Part shown: positions 16,842-27,200 of the stretch, one piece after another
Layout of the letters: the number at the start of each line of letters is the position of its first letter
How positions within the stretch are numbered: the first letter of the stretch is position 1
From: a virus
Reading direction: 5' to 3' (one strand)
Virus record (IMG/VR): IMGVR_UViG_3300027851_000036
Coordinates: 1-51,976 of that record
DNA length: 51,976 nt
Position numbers and translations under genes: made by a program
Notes under the pieces: model-generated
Databases searched by the model: none
Told to the model about the DNA's origin: nothing
What the model saw: the letters and a program-made list of their open reading frames with translations, nothing else

Positions 16842-17653
16842 TACTTAACCCCTTCCCGAAAGATGTCGCGCCCTGGGATATCAAACCTGAAGATGTTATC
16901 GAAATTTCCGAGTGCTTCGCATCTCGCCTCCGACCGGTCGCAGCCTCGGTAGACTGTCACTAAGCTCCCGACCACCGCCGCAGGGAGGGGCCGGTTCAAG
17001 GTGATCGTGTCCCCGACGTGTGCTTTTACTGCCCGATATGCCGAGCCCTGCCGGACAAACCCAGCCGTAAATTCACCGTCCGGGTGAGTGTCGAATCCGA
17101 AAGCCTGCAGTTGAACCCCGTTGACCGCTGTTAGAGGGTATTCGAAAGAGTTGGTAGTCTGATTGAGGTTGCAGCCGGATCGGTAGACGGCGTGCTGGCA
17201 GCCACTCCCGAAGCGGTAAGGGAGTCCGCTCTGGTACAGGGCGGCCAGGCGGCTTTTGCAAGTGAGCTTAGTATGGGACTCGCCGGTGCCGGCCAGCTCC
17301 TCAAATGCCGAAGTAAGGATCACCCCCTTCCACAGCTGGACGACCCCGGCGTCGCCGTCGTGCCCCATCAGCACTTCCACGGTCCATTCAGCATCGGGGA
17401 CACCCTCCTCAAACTGAACCGCGACTGGGTGGTCGGATGGCATGAATATCTCAACCTCGTGGTCAGCGTGCAGCGCGCCGTCACGGATCTCCCCGACTTT
17501 CAGGGCGTACCCGGCCTGGTAGGTGCGTGACTGGTAGGTGCGTGCGATATCCCCCGTGGTGTATGCGTAATACTGCCCGTCACTGCTGGAGAACAGGAGC
17601 AGCTGATAGGCGGTGGCGCCGTGCGCGCTGTCTGCGACCGACTGGTAGGTCAT
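16841..17653 (-). CDS. Tail hub protein, DUF2163/BR0599 type, with Fe-S ligand cysteines
   Basis: Baseplate hub protein joining the distal tail to the central fibre. The DUF2163 C-terminal region contains C152-x8-C161 and C238-x6-C245. Lambda gpL, the functional counterpart, binds a [4Fe-4S] cluster through four Cys with x8 and x6 spacings in the two pairs, so these residues are likely cluster ligands here. An additional C132 is outside the pattern. The N-terminal half is beta-rich (YALKVGEIRDGALHADHEVE). The gene is between the 566-residue tail protein (four-base overlap) and the tip fibre, the usual place. Confidence 0.85.
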   Translation of the reverse strand: MTYQSVADSAHGATAYQLLLFSSSDGQYYAYTTGDIARTYQSRTYQAGYALKVGEIRDGALHADHEVEIFMPSDHPVAVQFEEGVPDAEWTVEVLMGHDGDAGVVQLWKGVILTSAFEELAGTGESHTKLTCKSRLAALYQSGLPYRFGSGCQHAVYRSGCNLNQTTNSFEYPLTAVNGVQLQAFGFDTHPDGEFTAGFVRQGSAYRAVKAHVGDTITLNRPLPAAVVGSLVTVYRGCDRSEARCEALGNFDNIFRFDIPGRDIFREGVK

Positions 17654-19350
17654 TCGCTCACCTCGATGTAGGACACGTCCGTCTCGGCAATTTCCGGGTT
17701 CAGCCAGCGGATAGACACCTCGTCATCAGCAAGCCTGGACAGCTGAAGGTAGCTTATACGCAGGATGGAGGTGAGAGGGTAGCTGGCGGTGAATTGGCTT
17801 CCTACCACCAGGCTGGCTGTCCCGTCGCCGTTGTCGCTGATGTTGTCTATGGTTCGGATGAGGCGAGCCCCGCCGGCCAGCAGGATCTCGATATGGCGGT
17901 GGGTAACCAACCCCCTGACCGTCAGTGGGTCAAACGTGTGCCGGACCAGCAGACTGCTGGACCCGTTGGCGATGGCCGTCAGGGGCTCGAAATCACGGCG
18001 GAGGGTCGAGGCGAAGAAAGGTACCCGACGGCCAGCGCGACGGGTCATAAACTGCCGGAAAGTTTCCGCCTTGGCTCTCCCGATCTGAGTCCACTTGAAT
18101 CCTTTGCGCGCGCGGTAAAACTCCCGCCCGCCGGTGGCGTTTACCGCCCCTGTCTGGTAATCCAGGATCGAGGCTTCGTACTCGGTGGCGACAGGCAGTC
18201 CGTCCCGCCAGTTGGTATCCGCCTGCAATCGCTCGTAGGTATCCAAGGTGAAGGGGGCCGCCGCCACCGGAAGCCACGGCTGAGTGCGATCCGCATCCGC
18301 CTCCCAGTTGAGGCGAAACCGCGCCAGCGCCTCATTATCTTCGGCCAACGAGACGCTGGCGCGGAGTTTTGCAAATACGAGGGGAATCACCAGTGCGCCG
18401 GCAGGCCAGCTCTGCAGGGCGGGGGCCGACAACGTCAGCGAGTCGGCCGCAACCGCCGCCACCTGGACCGTCTCAAAACGGTTGGGGTTCAAGTAAACCA
18501 CCACCGGGTACCCTTCGTAAAATCCTGCGCGAGTGGGGTCCAGGGGGAGGGTGGACGAACCAGCTGCAACCGCCGCCGTTAGTTTCCTCTGATCCTGCCA
18601 GAGAGGTACCGCCATGCTGCGGTCCTGCCATGCCTGAATGAAATTCTTGGCGCCGGTCAGGGACTCCTTCCAGAGCAGATAGCCGATCTCCAAAGAGAGA
18701 CGAGGACGCTGCCGCAGGCTCACCCGCTTCTCGCCGCCGTCGTGGTACACCATGACCGAGGTCAGCCACTTCAAGGTCTCCACCAGCCCTTGTTGCCAGT
18801 CCGGCTGGTAGGGAAACACCATCACCCGCTGCCCCGTCAGGGTCAGGTCATACTCACCTCCTTCGATGGTCCAACGGAAGATAGCTGAGACAGTGGCAGG
18901 GCCGTCCACCGAGATCGAGAACTCGTAAAGTACGGACGAGTAGGGCGGGATCGCGTAAGGCGTAGGAAAAGGCTCAGTGACTGAGATGCCGTCGGAATTT
19001 AGACCCAGTAGGGAGGTCACGTCGGACGGCGTTGCGAACGCGTTGTAGACCTCCACAGTCCTAAACTGCGTGGACAATACGTTGCCCAGCTCAAGGAGGG
19101 CGGGCAGGATGTGGATGTGATCATAGAAGATGGGGTAGTGGGAGGTCTGGGTGATAAGTCCAACCACCGCACCGTGGACAATATCTATCGGCGCGTTGTT
19201 GCTGACGACCCCGAGCAGAGGGGCTTGGGTAAATACCCCGGTCTCCAGCAAATTCATGTCGACGGCGTGCAGGGCCAGGTTGCCAGGCACTAAAGCTGAC
19301 ACAGCGGTGTTGAAAGGGCCTACGGCCAGAAACCCGGGAATGACGGCCAT
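17650..19350 (-). CDS. Distal tail / tail-tip structural protein, 566 aa
   Basis: Virion protein of the tail tip. The C-terminal part shows repeated short beta modules of the type found in phage distal tail proteins (VVVYLNPNRFETVQVAAVAADSLTLSAP) and the segment FRQFMTRRAGRRVPFFASTLRRDF resembles the part of DUF2460-like proteins that lines the tail end. The N-terminal part (1-200) is unrecognised. Position directly before the hub and after two adhesin-like proteins supports a tail-tip role, comparable to tail-tip genes of D3112-like and Yua-like siphophages. The precise family is inferred. Confidence 0.7.
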   Translation of the reverse strand: MAVIPGFLAVGPFNTAVSALVPGNLALHAVDMNLLETGVFTQAPLLGVVSNNAPIDIVHGAVVGLITQTSHYPIFYDHIHILPALLELGNVLSTQFRTVEVYNAFATPSDVTSLLGLNSDGISVTEPFPTPYAIPPYSSVLYEFSISVDGPATVSAIFRWTIEGGEYDLTLTGQRVMVFPYQPDWQQGLVETLKWLTSVMVYHDGGEKRVSLRQRPRLSLEIGYLLWKESLTGAKNFIQAWQDRSMAVPLWQDQRKLTAAVAAGSSTLPLDPTRAGFYEGYPVVVYLNPNRFETVQVAAVAADSLTLSAPALQSWPAGALVIPLVFAKLRASVSLAEDNEALARFRLNWEADADRTQPWLPVAAAPFTLDTYERLQADTNWRDGLPVATEYEASILDYQTGAVNATGGREFYRARKGFKWTQIGRAKAETFRQFMTRRAGRRVPFFASTLRRDFEPLTAIANGSSSLLVRHTFDPLTVRGLVTHRHIEILLAGGARLIRTIDNISDNGDGTASLVVGSQFTASYPLTSILRISYLQLSRLADDEVSIRWLNPEIAETDVSYIEVSE

Positions 19351-19351
19351 A

Positions 19352-20305
19352 TCAGCTCATTCTGTAAGCGTATGCGTAGGTGTCCGAACTGTTAACCCCG
19401 GGGGCTTGAGGGGTTAGGTACCGCGCCCTGGCCGGGAACACCTTCCAGACTGTCTCCACGATCGTACCGTTGGGCAGGAGGCGGTTGTCACAGGAGGCCA
19501 CCCCGTCAAACTCCCCGATGTAGACTCTGTTGGTCCCCCCTTGATCGGGGACCATACCGAATAGGGGCAGGATGTTATTGCGGAGGTTGAGGGTGTTAGG
19601 CCCCTTATCGGAAAGATACCCATACCCCCCGGGATTGGTCCCTACGTTCGCGCGGGCGCCCCCCATCACCCGGCTGGCAGCCGTAGGGTGGCCAAAATAA
19701 AAGTACCGAGGGGTGGCATCCCCGGCGTAGTCGCAGCGCAAGTGCCCAGAATAGCCCGCTCCGTTGTCCGAGTTGGAGGCCAGTATGCTGTCAAAGCTGA
19801 AATTGTGGTACCCGGAACTAGGGACCTGAAACTGGGATGACGGGCCTCCCCACCTGCAAGTGGTTACAAACTCCCCGCCAGTAAATGTACCTTTCTTGCT
19901 GATATTGCCAAAACTAAAATGCTGAAACACCCCGGCAGTGATTTCCGCTACGCAAGTAATGGTACCCCCAAATTGGAAGAAGTCGTAGGCCGCGTAAGGG
20001 CCGGCACCCAGGCTGGCGGTGTAGCACGGCTGCCCGGCCAAGGTGTAACTGGCCCACGCCAGCCCGGTCCCGACCCCGGTGAACACTTTCAGTCCGATCA
20101 GAGTGTGAGGAGCCCCCACCCCTGGCGTTTGACACATGAAAAGGAAGTGCTTAGTGCCAAACACCAGGTGCAGGATCCTATCCTGTTGACTGCCATTTGC
20201 GATCGTGTACCACTGACTTTGTGTGCAGCCGTTGGCTACGCAGAAAATGCGGAACTTATCCAGAAGGTCGAAGGGGGTGGAGGCCACCCCGGTCTCATGG
20301 GCCAT
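19352..20305 (-). CDS. Tail-tip virion protein, adhesin-like, 317 aa
   Basis: Unnamed structural protein of a type common near the tail tip of Pseudomonas-like siphophages. It has the opening TPFDLLDKFRIFCVANG, a central AYDFFQFGGTITCVAEITAGVFQHFSFGNISKKG beta segment (split here by repeats of Gly) and a late GEFDGVASCDNRLLPNGTIVETVWKVFPARARY. The next gene upstream has the same overall plan, so the pair may be duplicates. The function is probably part of the distal tail or receptor contact. It ends two bases before the next gene. Confidence 0.65.
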   Translation of the reverse strand: MAHETGVASTPFDLLDKFRIFCVANGCTQSQWYTIANGSQQDRILHLVFGTKHFLFMCQTPGVGAPHTLIGLKVFTGVGTGLAWASYTLAGQPCYTASLGAGPYAAYDFFQFGGTITCVAEITAGVFQHFSFGNISKKGTFTGGEFVTTCRWGGPSSQFQVPSSGYHNFSFDSILASNSDNGAGYSGHLRCDYAGDATPRYFYFGHPTAASRVMGGARANVGTNPGGYGYLSDKGPNTLNLRNNILPLFGMVPDQGGTNRVYIGEFDGVASCDNRLLPNGTIVETVWKVFPARARYLTPQAPGVNSSDTYAYAYRMS

Positions 20306-20308
20306 GGG

Positions 20309-21280
20309 TCACTCCAGTTTGAAGGCGGCAAAGGCGTTTCTATGGCTATGGACGTGAGACTGCGCCACGACGTAGTTGCCGCCCGCGATGGTTAACGTGT
20401 TCTCAAACGTCTGGCTAAACCCGGGGATCCAGAAAACCCCCGGAAGGTAGCCGATTATATTGTTGCCGGCGTAGGAGCTGATCAGGGCGGCCTGAAACAG
20501 GGGGTACTCCCCTCCAGGGCCGCCGTTGTCGAAGCACTCCCGAAGGGTGGCGATGGTGTTTAAATCAGAGGTGGACCCCGTCCACGGCCAGATCGAACTG
20601 CTGGAAGTATCCGCCTGGTAGGATCCAGACGACTCATAGTGGTTTCTGACTGGGGCCCACACCCCGCTCGGGTGCCTGTACTCGGCGTACCCGGACGGGT
20701 CAAAAAAGGAGGCGAAGTCGTAGGTTGACGAGTTGTGGTTGGAGGTGAGCCCGGTCTCCCCGGCAACCGCCCTGACCGCACCAACGTAGACTACGTAGGG
20801 GATCTCTGTCGGGGTACCGTTCGGCAGAAGAAGCCCGAAGCACATGGTCTGGCAGGTAGCGCCCACTTTTACCATCAACTTCATGAAACGGTTGTCCGCC
20901 ACGATCCAGTACGGCATCGGGGCGTCCCAGCATGTGATCCAGTGCCGGTAGCTTGACGGGTTGGGTTGGTCGAACGGTAGCTGCCCTGCCTCGAACCCGC
21001 CTGACGCCGATATGCCTAAATTGTAGTACGGGGTGGATGGGTTGCTCCGCTTCGTGAGGTAACAGTGCAGGTTGACGTCGGTGCCAGCGCCCGGCGCGCG
21101 CAGGGCTCGATGGGTGTTGACTCCCGGCGCGACACCTACGGCCGCCCACGCCGGACCAGCAGCGCCCGGCGACACCCACTGCTGGCCGGCGCCGACCAGC
21201 GCGGCGTTAGCCGTCAGAAAGTTGTAGATCCGATCGCAAAGGTCGTCGAAACCCGTCGCGGTAGCAATTTCGAACGCCAT
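20309..21280 (-). CDS. Tail-tip virion protein, adhesin-like, 323 aa
   Basis: Structural protein with the same framework as its neighbour: an N-terminus FDDLCDRIYNFLTANAALV, a W-x-A/V-D-N-R-F core followed by LMVKVGATCQTMCFG, a loop with ASFFDPSGYAEYRHPSGV and a C-terminal FENTLTIAGGNYVVAQSHVHSHRNAFAAFKLE-type beta end. Proteins of this pattern occur near tail tips of Mu-like and other Pseudomonas siphophages. The tape-measure stop is two bases away, giving tight coupling. I infer a tail-tip role; a decoration of the fibre is possible. Confidence 0.65.
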   Translation of the reverse strand: MAFEIATATGFDDLCDRIYNFLTANAALVGAGQQWVSPGAAGPAWAAVGVAPGVNTHRALRAPGAGTDVNLHCYLTKRSNPSTPYYNLGISASGGFEAGQLPFDQPNPSSYRHWITCWDAPMPYWIVADNRFMKLMVKVGATCQTMCFGLLLPNGTPTEIPYVVYVGAVRAVAGETGLTSNHNSSTYDFASFFDPSGYAEYRHPSGVWAPVRNHYESSGSYQADTSSSSIWPWTGSTSDLNTIATLRECFDNGGPGGEYPLFQAALISSYAGNNIIGYLPGVFWIPGFSQTFENTLTIAGGNYVVAQSHVHSHRNAFAAFKLE

Positions 21281-21282
21281 TG

Positions 21283-24200
21283 TTACCTCACGATCTGCCG
21301 GATTTCATCCCGGTTGTCTTTGATAAAGTTCATAAACGCGCGACGGCCGACCGGAGTCTTAGCTCCAGTGGCTACCATCGACCCGGAGTCCATCATATTG
21401 CTGATGTGAACTGACCCATCCACTCGGACAGGCGGGGACGATTGCGCAGCGGACTGTATCTTATCAGCCACCGACCTGGAAGCTGACGCCAGCGCCGACG
21501 ATTGGCCACCGAAGGAAGATTGAGCCTTATGGAACCGGCCAGAGTTAGCTTCGTGGACAAAGTCCTCCCCGAGATTGGCTACCGCACGGGCGTTGAGGAT
21601 CCCCTCACCAGAGCTGGTGTGGATAGGCTGCCTCCGCCCTTTCTTGTCGACAACGAAGCCGCGCAGGGAGTCGGAGGTGCCGGAGCCGGGGCCCTTCATG
21701 ATGCCGCCGGTGGCCGCGCGCAGAACCTGACCGCCAGTGCCAATGATGCCGCCGGTGGCCGCGACATTGGCAAACCTCATCGGCATGTCGGTCATGCCCT
21801 TTGAAGCCCCCTGCGCCGCGGCCCCCGGCCCCGGCAGGAACATCCCTGCTATTTGCAGGCCCGTCTGGACGAGGGCGGCATTCTTTTGTCCGCTGGAGCC
21901 GCCTCCGAACAAGGCGGATAGGCCTCTCATCAGCGGGCCAAAAACCCCTTTCAGGGTGTCCCCTAAGCTACCAAACAAGCCAAAGAACTTTTCCTTTAGT
22001 CCCTCGATAAAGCCCTGAACTGGGCCTTTCTCCCCTTCAGCCCCGGGGGCTCCAGTAGGCGCATCCACTACGCTGACGTAGAGCGGGTTCTGCTCCGAAG
22101 TGCCAGGCTCCCCGCCGACGCCAAGAAACCCCTGCAGGGCGCTCAGCGCCGAGCTGGCCCCGGCCGCCTTGGCATTGTCTTTATCCTCCCCGGAGTCTCC
22201 GGAGAACACCTTCAGCGCGCCGGTGGCGAGGGAGTTGATGCCGGTCTTTATCAGCGTGCGCAGGTATTCCTCGGCCACCTGCCCGAGGCTTTCGATGAGC
22301 GCGTCAGCAAAGCTGCGTTGCTCGAGCAACGCATCGGCTGCAGCGTCGCCAACCGCGTCGAACGCAGAGGCAAGATTCTCCTGCAGCGCCTGCCCGAGGT
22401 TCTCGACCGAATACTGTGCGGACTGCAGGCGGGCCTTCAGAATCTCGAGGTCGCCCCCGTCCTCAAAGGCTTTCATCCACGTCGCGCCGGTGCGGTCTAT
22501 CTCGGCATTGAGCATGGCCTGCTCTTGCCGGAGTCCGACCAGCGTCCCACGCAGATCGAGCGCGCGTTCCTGTGCCTCGTTGTAGGCTTTGAGGTCGAGG
22601 TCATTGGTCGGTCGGCCCTTGGCGATAATGCCTTCGTAACCGGCCAGCTGGCTCTGCGATACGGCGACCTTCGCGTCAACGACCTTCTTGTCCTGAGACA
22701 GGCGGCGGGTCCGCTCTTCGCGAGTGAGTGGGGCGCCGAAGGTCTCGAAGCGCGCGTCCTTGGCCGGATCTCGACTCTCAGCAAAGGAGAGCTCGGCCCC
22801 CTGGACAACGCGCTGCCGAGCAGCCGCCTTCGCGTCGATCAGCGCCAGCTGGTCTTCCAGCGAGGCCCCGAATTCCCTGACAGTTTTCTCGAGCTCGTCA
22901 TACTCGGCTTTGAGGGCGGCGCTGTGCTTGCTCTCATTGCCCAGACGCTCTTTCTCGACGGCCAGCCACTTCTGGTTCAGGGTGTCCCGTTCGGCACCCA
23001 GCTCCTTGGCCTTCTCCACGTCACCGATATCAAGCGCACCCTGAATGCCCACGCTGAGTTTCGCTATCTGCAGCTTCAGGGTCTTGGCCTCGGCCTCCAG
23101 GTCCTCTTTTTCCCGTTTACGCGCGGCCTCGCCCTGGCGCTTGGCCGCCTGCTCGTTGATCTTGTTGACCTTGGCCTCTTCGGTCAGGCGGGCGTCGCGA
23201 GCCTGCTTGAACGCCTCCGGGTCGCCCAGCGAACCGCGCTCACGGGCACGAGCCTCGTCAAGCCGGAACTGCTGCATGCGCTGTTCGGCCTGGCGCTCCT
23301 GTTCAATCAGACCGGGCAGGTTCTTAAAGTCGCGATCGGTATCCGCCGCCTGCCGGGCCTCCTGCGCCTTGGACAGGGCGTCCTCGGCAGCCAGCCGCTC
23401 GCGGGTCTGCGCATCCTGCTTCTCTGCAAGGACGTCGGCCTGCTGCTGGACCTCCTTGTACGCCTTCGTCCACTTGTCGGCGTACCGGAAGGTGGAGTCG
23501 TTGGCCTGCGCTTCGGTGCCCGTCACCCCAACGAACGCACCAGTCGTGCGGTCGCGGCGGTTGGCCGCATTGACCACCGAGTCGAACTCGGTGCCGCCTT
23601 CTGGGAACTGACCCTTCAGCCACTCGATAAAGTCAGCAGACTGCAGGGTCGGGTTGATGCTGGTGCGGGTGGCTTGCACACGCTCGCGCCGGGCTCCGAC
23701 TAACTGAGTTTCCTTGCTGGCTGCAGCGGCTTCGATCTGGCCTGCTGCAGCGAGAGAGGCGTCCGCCTCCGCCTTCGGCTGCGACTGAGCCGCCTCGCGT
23801 AGTTTGGCTGCGTTCTCCTGCAAAGTAGCGATCGTGCGGTCATCCACTTCCTGCAGGCTGGCGAGGAACGAGGTGACGGCTGCTTTCAGTTCCGGTGCGC
23901 GCGCCTCGGCGGGACGGTTGGTGATGACGCGGCGAATCTCGCGCTGCAGCTGGGCGAGGCTACCGCTGGCGCTATTTTGCAGGCCTTCCGCCATCTGAGT
24001 GTTGGCATCGGCCAGGGTCTGCGACAGTCGCCGTATAGCCTCGATCTGGACCTGTGCCGTCTCCGTCGAGGTGCCGGCTACGATGGCCTGAATCTGCTCA
24101 TCGCTCTGCAGCTGCTGACGCAGAACGATGGCGCGCAACTCCTCAGCGGACTGCGGGGCCGTTCTATCCCCCATGCGCTGAATAACTTCGCCGGCCTGCA

Positions 24201-27200
24201 GAATCTCGCGGGTGATCTCCTTCGAGTATTCCTTCAGACCGTCGTCGACAGTTTTCAGCTGGCGGCCGAGGTTAAAGAACGTCCGGTCGTCGACGCCTTC
24301 CGCCAGCTGCGGGAACTGAGCTTTGAGTTCCTCGAGAGCTTTCGGGCGCAGGGAGGGGGCCAGCTTCGTGTAGTCCGCCACCGCCTTGCGGACTTCCTCA
24401 CCTGACTGCCCGAACGTCTGCTCCAGCGCCGTGGTGAGACTGACCGACGCATCCTGCATTTTGAGGATGCCTTCAGCAGTCTTGCCGACAGAACCGCCGA
24501 GCTCAGCGGCCGTGACGTCGAACGCCTTGGCGGCGTCAATGTACTGCTGGATCTTGGCCTGTACGGTGGCCTGAAGTTTGGCCCCTTCCTTGGCCTGAAG
24601 GTTCGCCTGTTCGGCAGCGATGCGCTCTGGGTCGTAGACCTTGCGGTCACCGGTGAGCACGCTCGGGATTGCAGTGAATCCGTCGAAGGCCGACGAGAAG
24701 CCCCGGCCTGCATTGCTCAGGGCGCTTTCCAGAACTGCTCCGACCCTAGACCCGGTGCTGCCGTCAGAACCTGGGGCCTCCACTCCGGCATCGCGAGCCT
24801 GTTGCAGCTCGCGCATGCGTTGGATGGCCGCACTCGCGCCGTCCGACACCTCAGCCAACCACCCGACCAGACCGCCCGACTTTTCGGAGGCCAACAGGCT
24901 GATGTTGGAGCCGAGGTTCTCCACCGACGAAGACAGGGAGCGCATCGACGTGGTCGCGCCTTCAGCGGCCGACTGGCCGAAGGTGATGGCAGCCGTGCTG
25001 CCGGCGAAACTGTCGAGGTTGTTGATCAGGGCCTGCAGGGCGTTGATTGCTCGCACGTCGAACGCGCGGGCAAAGTCACCAGCCCCCTCCCCGTTGAATC
25101 CGAGGCGCTGCAGCTCAGTGGCCGCGGCAAGCAGCGGGTTCTCGCCCTTGGTAAACGCCTGGAAGCGGGCGCGAATTGCGGCCTCGCCCATTTCCTCACC
25201 GAGCGCGCGGTACCGATTCTGCAGGGCCTTAATCAAAGTGGCATCGGGCGAGAAGACCTCCAGCATGCCTTGACGCAGGCCAGTGGCTACCGTGGATGCT
25301 TTCAGGCCCGCGTTACGCAGGGTGCCGACCGCACCGAGGAACTGCTCAGAAGACAAGCCGAACTGTTCGGCGGTCTGGCCAGCCAGCGACAGGATGGTCT
25401 TCAAGTCCTCGCCGGTCAGTTTCGACAGGTTGACCGCCTTGGCCAGCTGATCTGCCAGGGTCGTGTCATCAAGGTCCTTGAAAACGTCGCGCGCCGTCGA
25501 GATCAGGTCGGCGGCATCCTGCAGGGAGGAGCCGGTGGCTGCGGCGAAGTTGGCAGAGGCCGAAAGCGCGGTCTGCATCTCCTCGGCGGCGATGCCGGCC
25601 TGGGCCAGCGTCTGCGTGGCCTGCGCAATCTCAGTGACCGAGAACTTGGTCTGTGTGGCGACCTGCCCGATCGTGTTGGCGAGATCCGACATCTCCTTGT
25701 CGGTGGAGTTGGTGATCGCCTGAATGTTGCGAAGCTCGGTGTCGAGTTCGACGACCGAACGAGCCACTGCGGTGACCCCGTTTACGATCTGGTACAGCGC
25801 CGCATACCCGATGGCATACCGCAGGAACGCCTGCAGGGTCAGGCCGACCTGCCCCAGCCTGCCAGACGACTTCTCGGAGGTGGCATTAAGTTCCCGCAGG
25901 CGGGCGTCGAGAGCCGCCACGTCAGCGGCAGCGGCGCGCGCAGCCCGACCGGCTGCCTGAGTCTGCTGGGCCATGGGACCGAGAGAGTTGGCGTAACTGG
26001 TACGCAGGCTGGTCAGGCGGCTCTGGTTGGCGGCGGCGTACTGGCGCGCAGCCCGGGCCTGTCCCGCGTCCAGTTCTGAGAATCCAGACGGCCTGCCGGC
26101 AGCCAGCGCCTGCTTACCTTCTGCAAACCGAGTATTGAGGACGTCGCGATTGAACTGCTGGTCAGCGTCCTGCCGCGCCTTTTTGCGGGCGCGGGAGCGG
26201 TCCTCTTTCTCTGCGGCGTCGTAGGCGCGGGCGACCGCCTCGCGCTGACGGAGCTGCCCTTTACGCTCATCCTCAGCCTGCTTATCGAACAGCTTCTGGC
26301 GCGTCTCGGCGGTGCGCTTGGACCTGAAGTAGTCCTCCTTCTCGGCCATGTCTCTGGCCTTCTCAATATCCTTGATGCGCTTCAGCTCGATCTGACGCTG
26401 ACGCAGGGCCTCAGCCTCATTCAGGCGGGCGATCTCGTCATTACGTCGACGGGTGCGGGCTATGTCCTCCTTGAACGCCAGCTCCCTGGCCTTCTCAATA
26501 TCCTTGATGCGCTTCAGCTCGATCTGACGCTGACGCAGGGCCTCAGCCTCATTCAGTCGGCCAACTTCCTGCGCTTCCCTGGCCCGCACAGCCTTCTCAT
26601 CCTGCAGTACCTTGCGCAGCCGCTCGCGCGTAGCTGCCCGAGACCCGGCGTCCGACAAATCGGCACCCAGCTGTACACCCCGGCCGCGAAGGCCTACTGG
26701 GGTTTTTACCTGCTCAGAGGCTATGAATGCAGCGCGGCCTCGGGCATCCGCGGCGGCCTGCTTGGCTGCTTTGGCCTCTGCTCGCTTATCGGCGGCTTCC
26801 CGCAGACGAAGGAGTTCACGGCGACGGGCCTTCTCTTGAATCTGGGCCTCCCGCTTCGCCCGCTTCTCAATAGCCCGCTGTTCTGCCGCCTGGTTAATCT
26901 CCCGGGCCGGCGCCGTGGTGATGCCTTTGACTTTGCTGACGACGGCATTCGCCTCGTCCAGCACCTGCTGCAAAGGGGCGAGCTCACGCCGCAGGTTGGT
27001 GCCTGACACTGCCCGCCCCAGTCCGTTCAACTCGGTGCGCAGCTTCGACACCATGTCGACGTAGGCTTGCAGCTGGGAGGTCTGCTTCCTGAACTTTTCG
27101 AGGTCGGCCTTGGAGCGTACCTGATCAGGGGCCAGTGCCAGCGCCTTCAGGTCCTTCGCAGAAGCCTTGACGGCCTTGTCGAATTTACTGAGGTCCTGCA

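Noticed and set aside
22318-23703. Antisense frame of 461 codons over the tape measure
   Set aside because: Leu/Arg-rich shadow of a coiled-coil gene, no motif.
24802-26079. Antisense frame of 425 codons over the tape measure
   Set aside because: Same reason; composition mirrors the Ala/Gln/Glu-rich sense protein.
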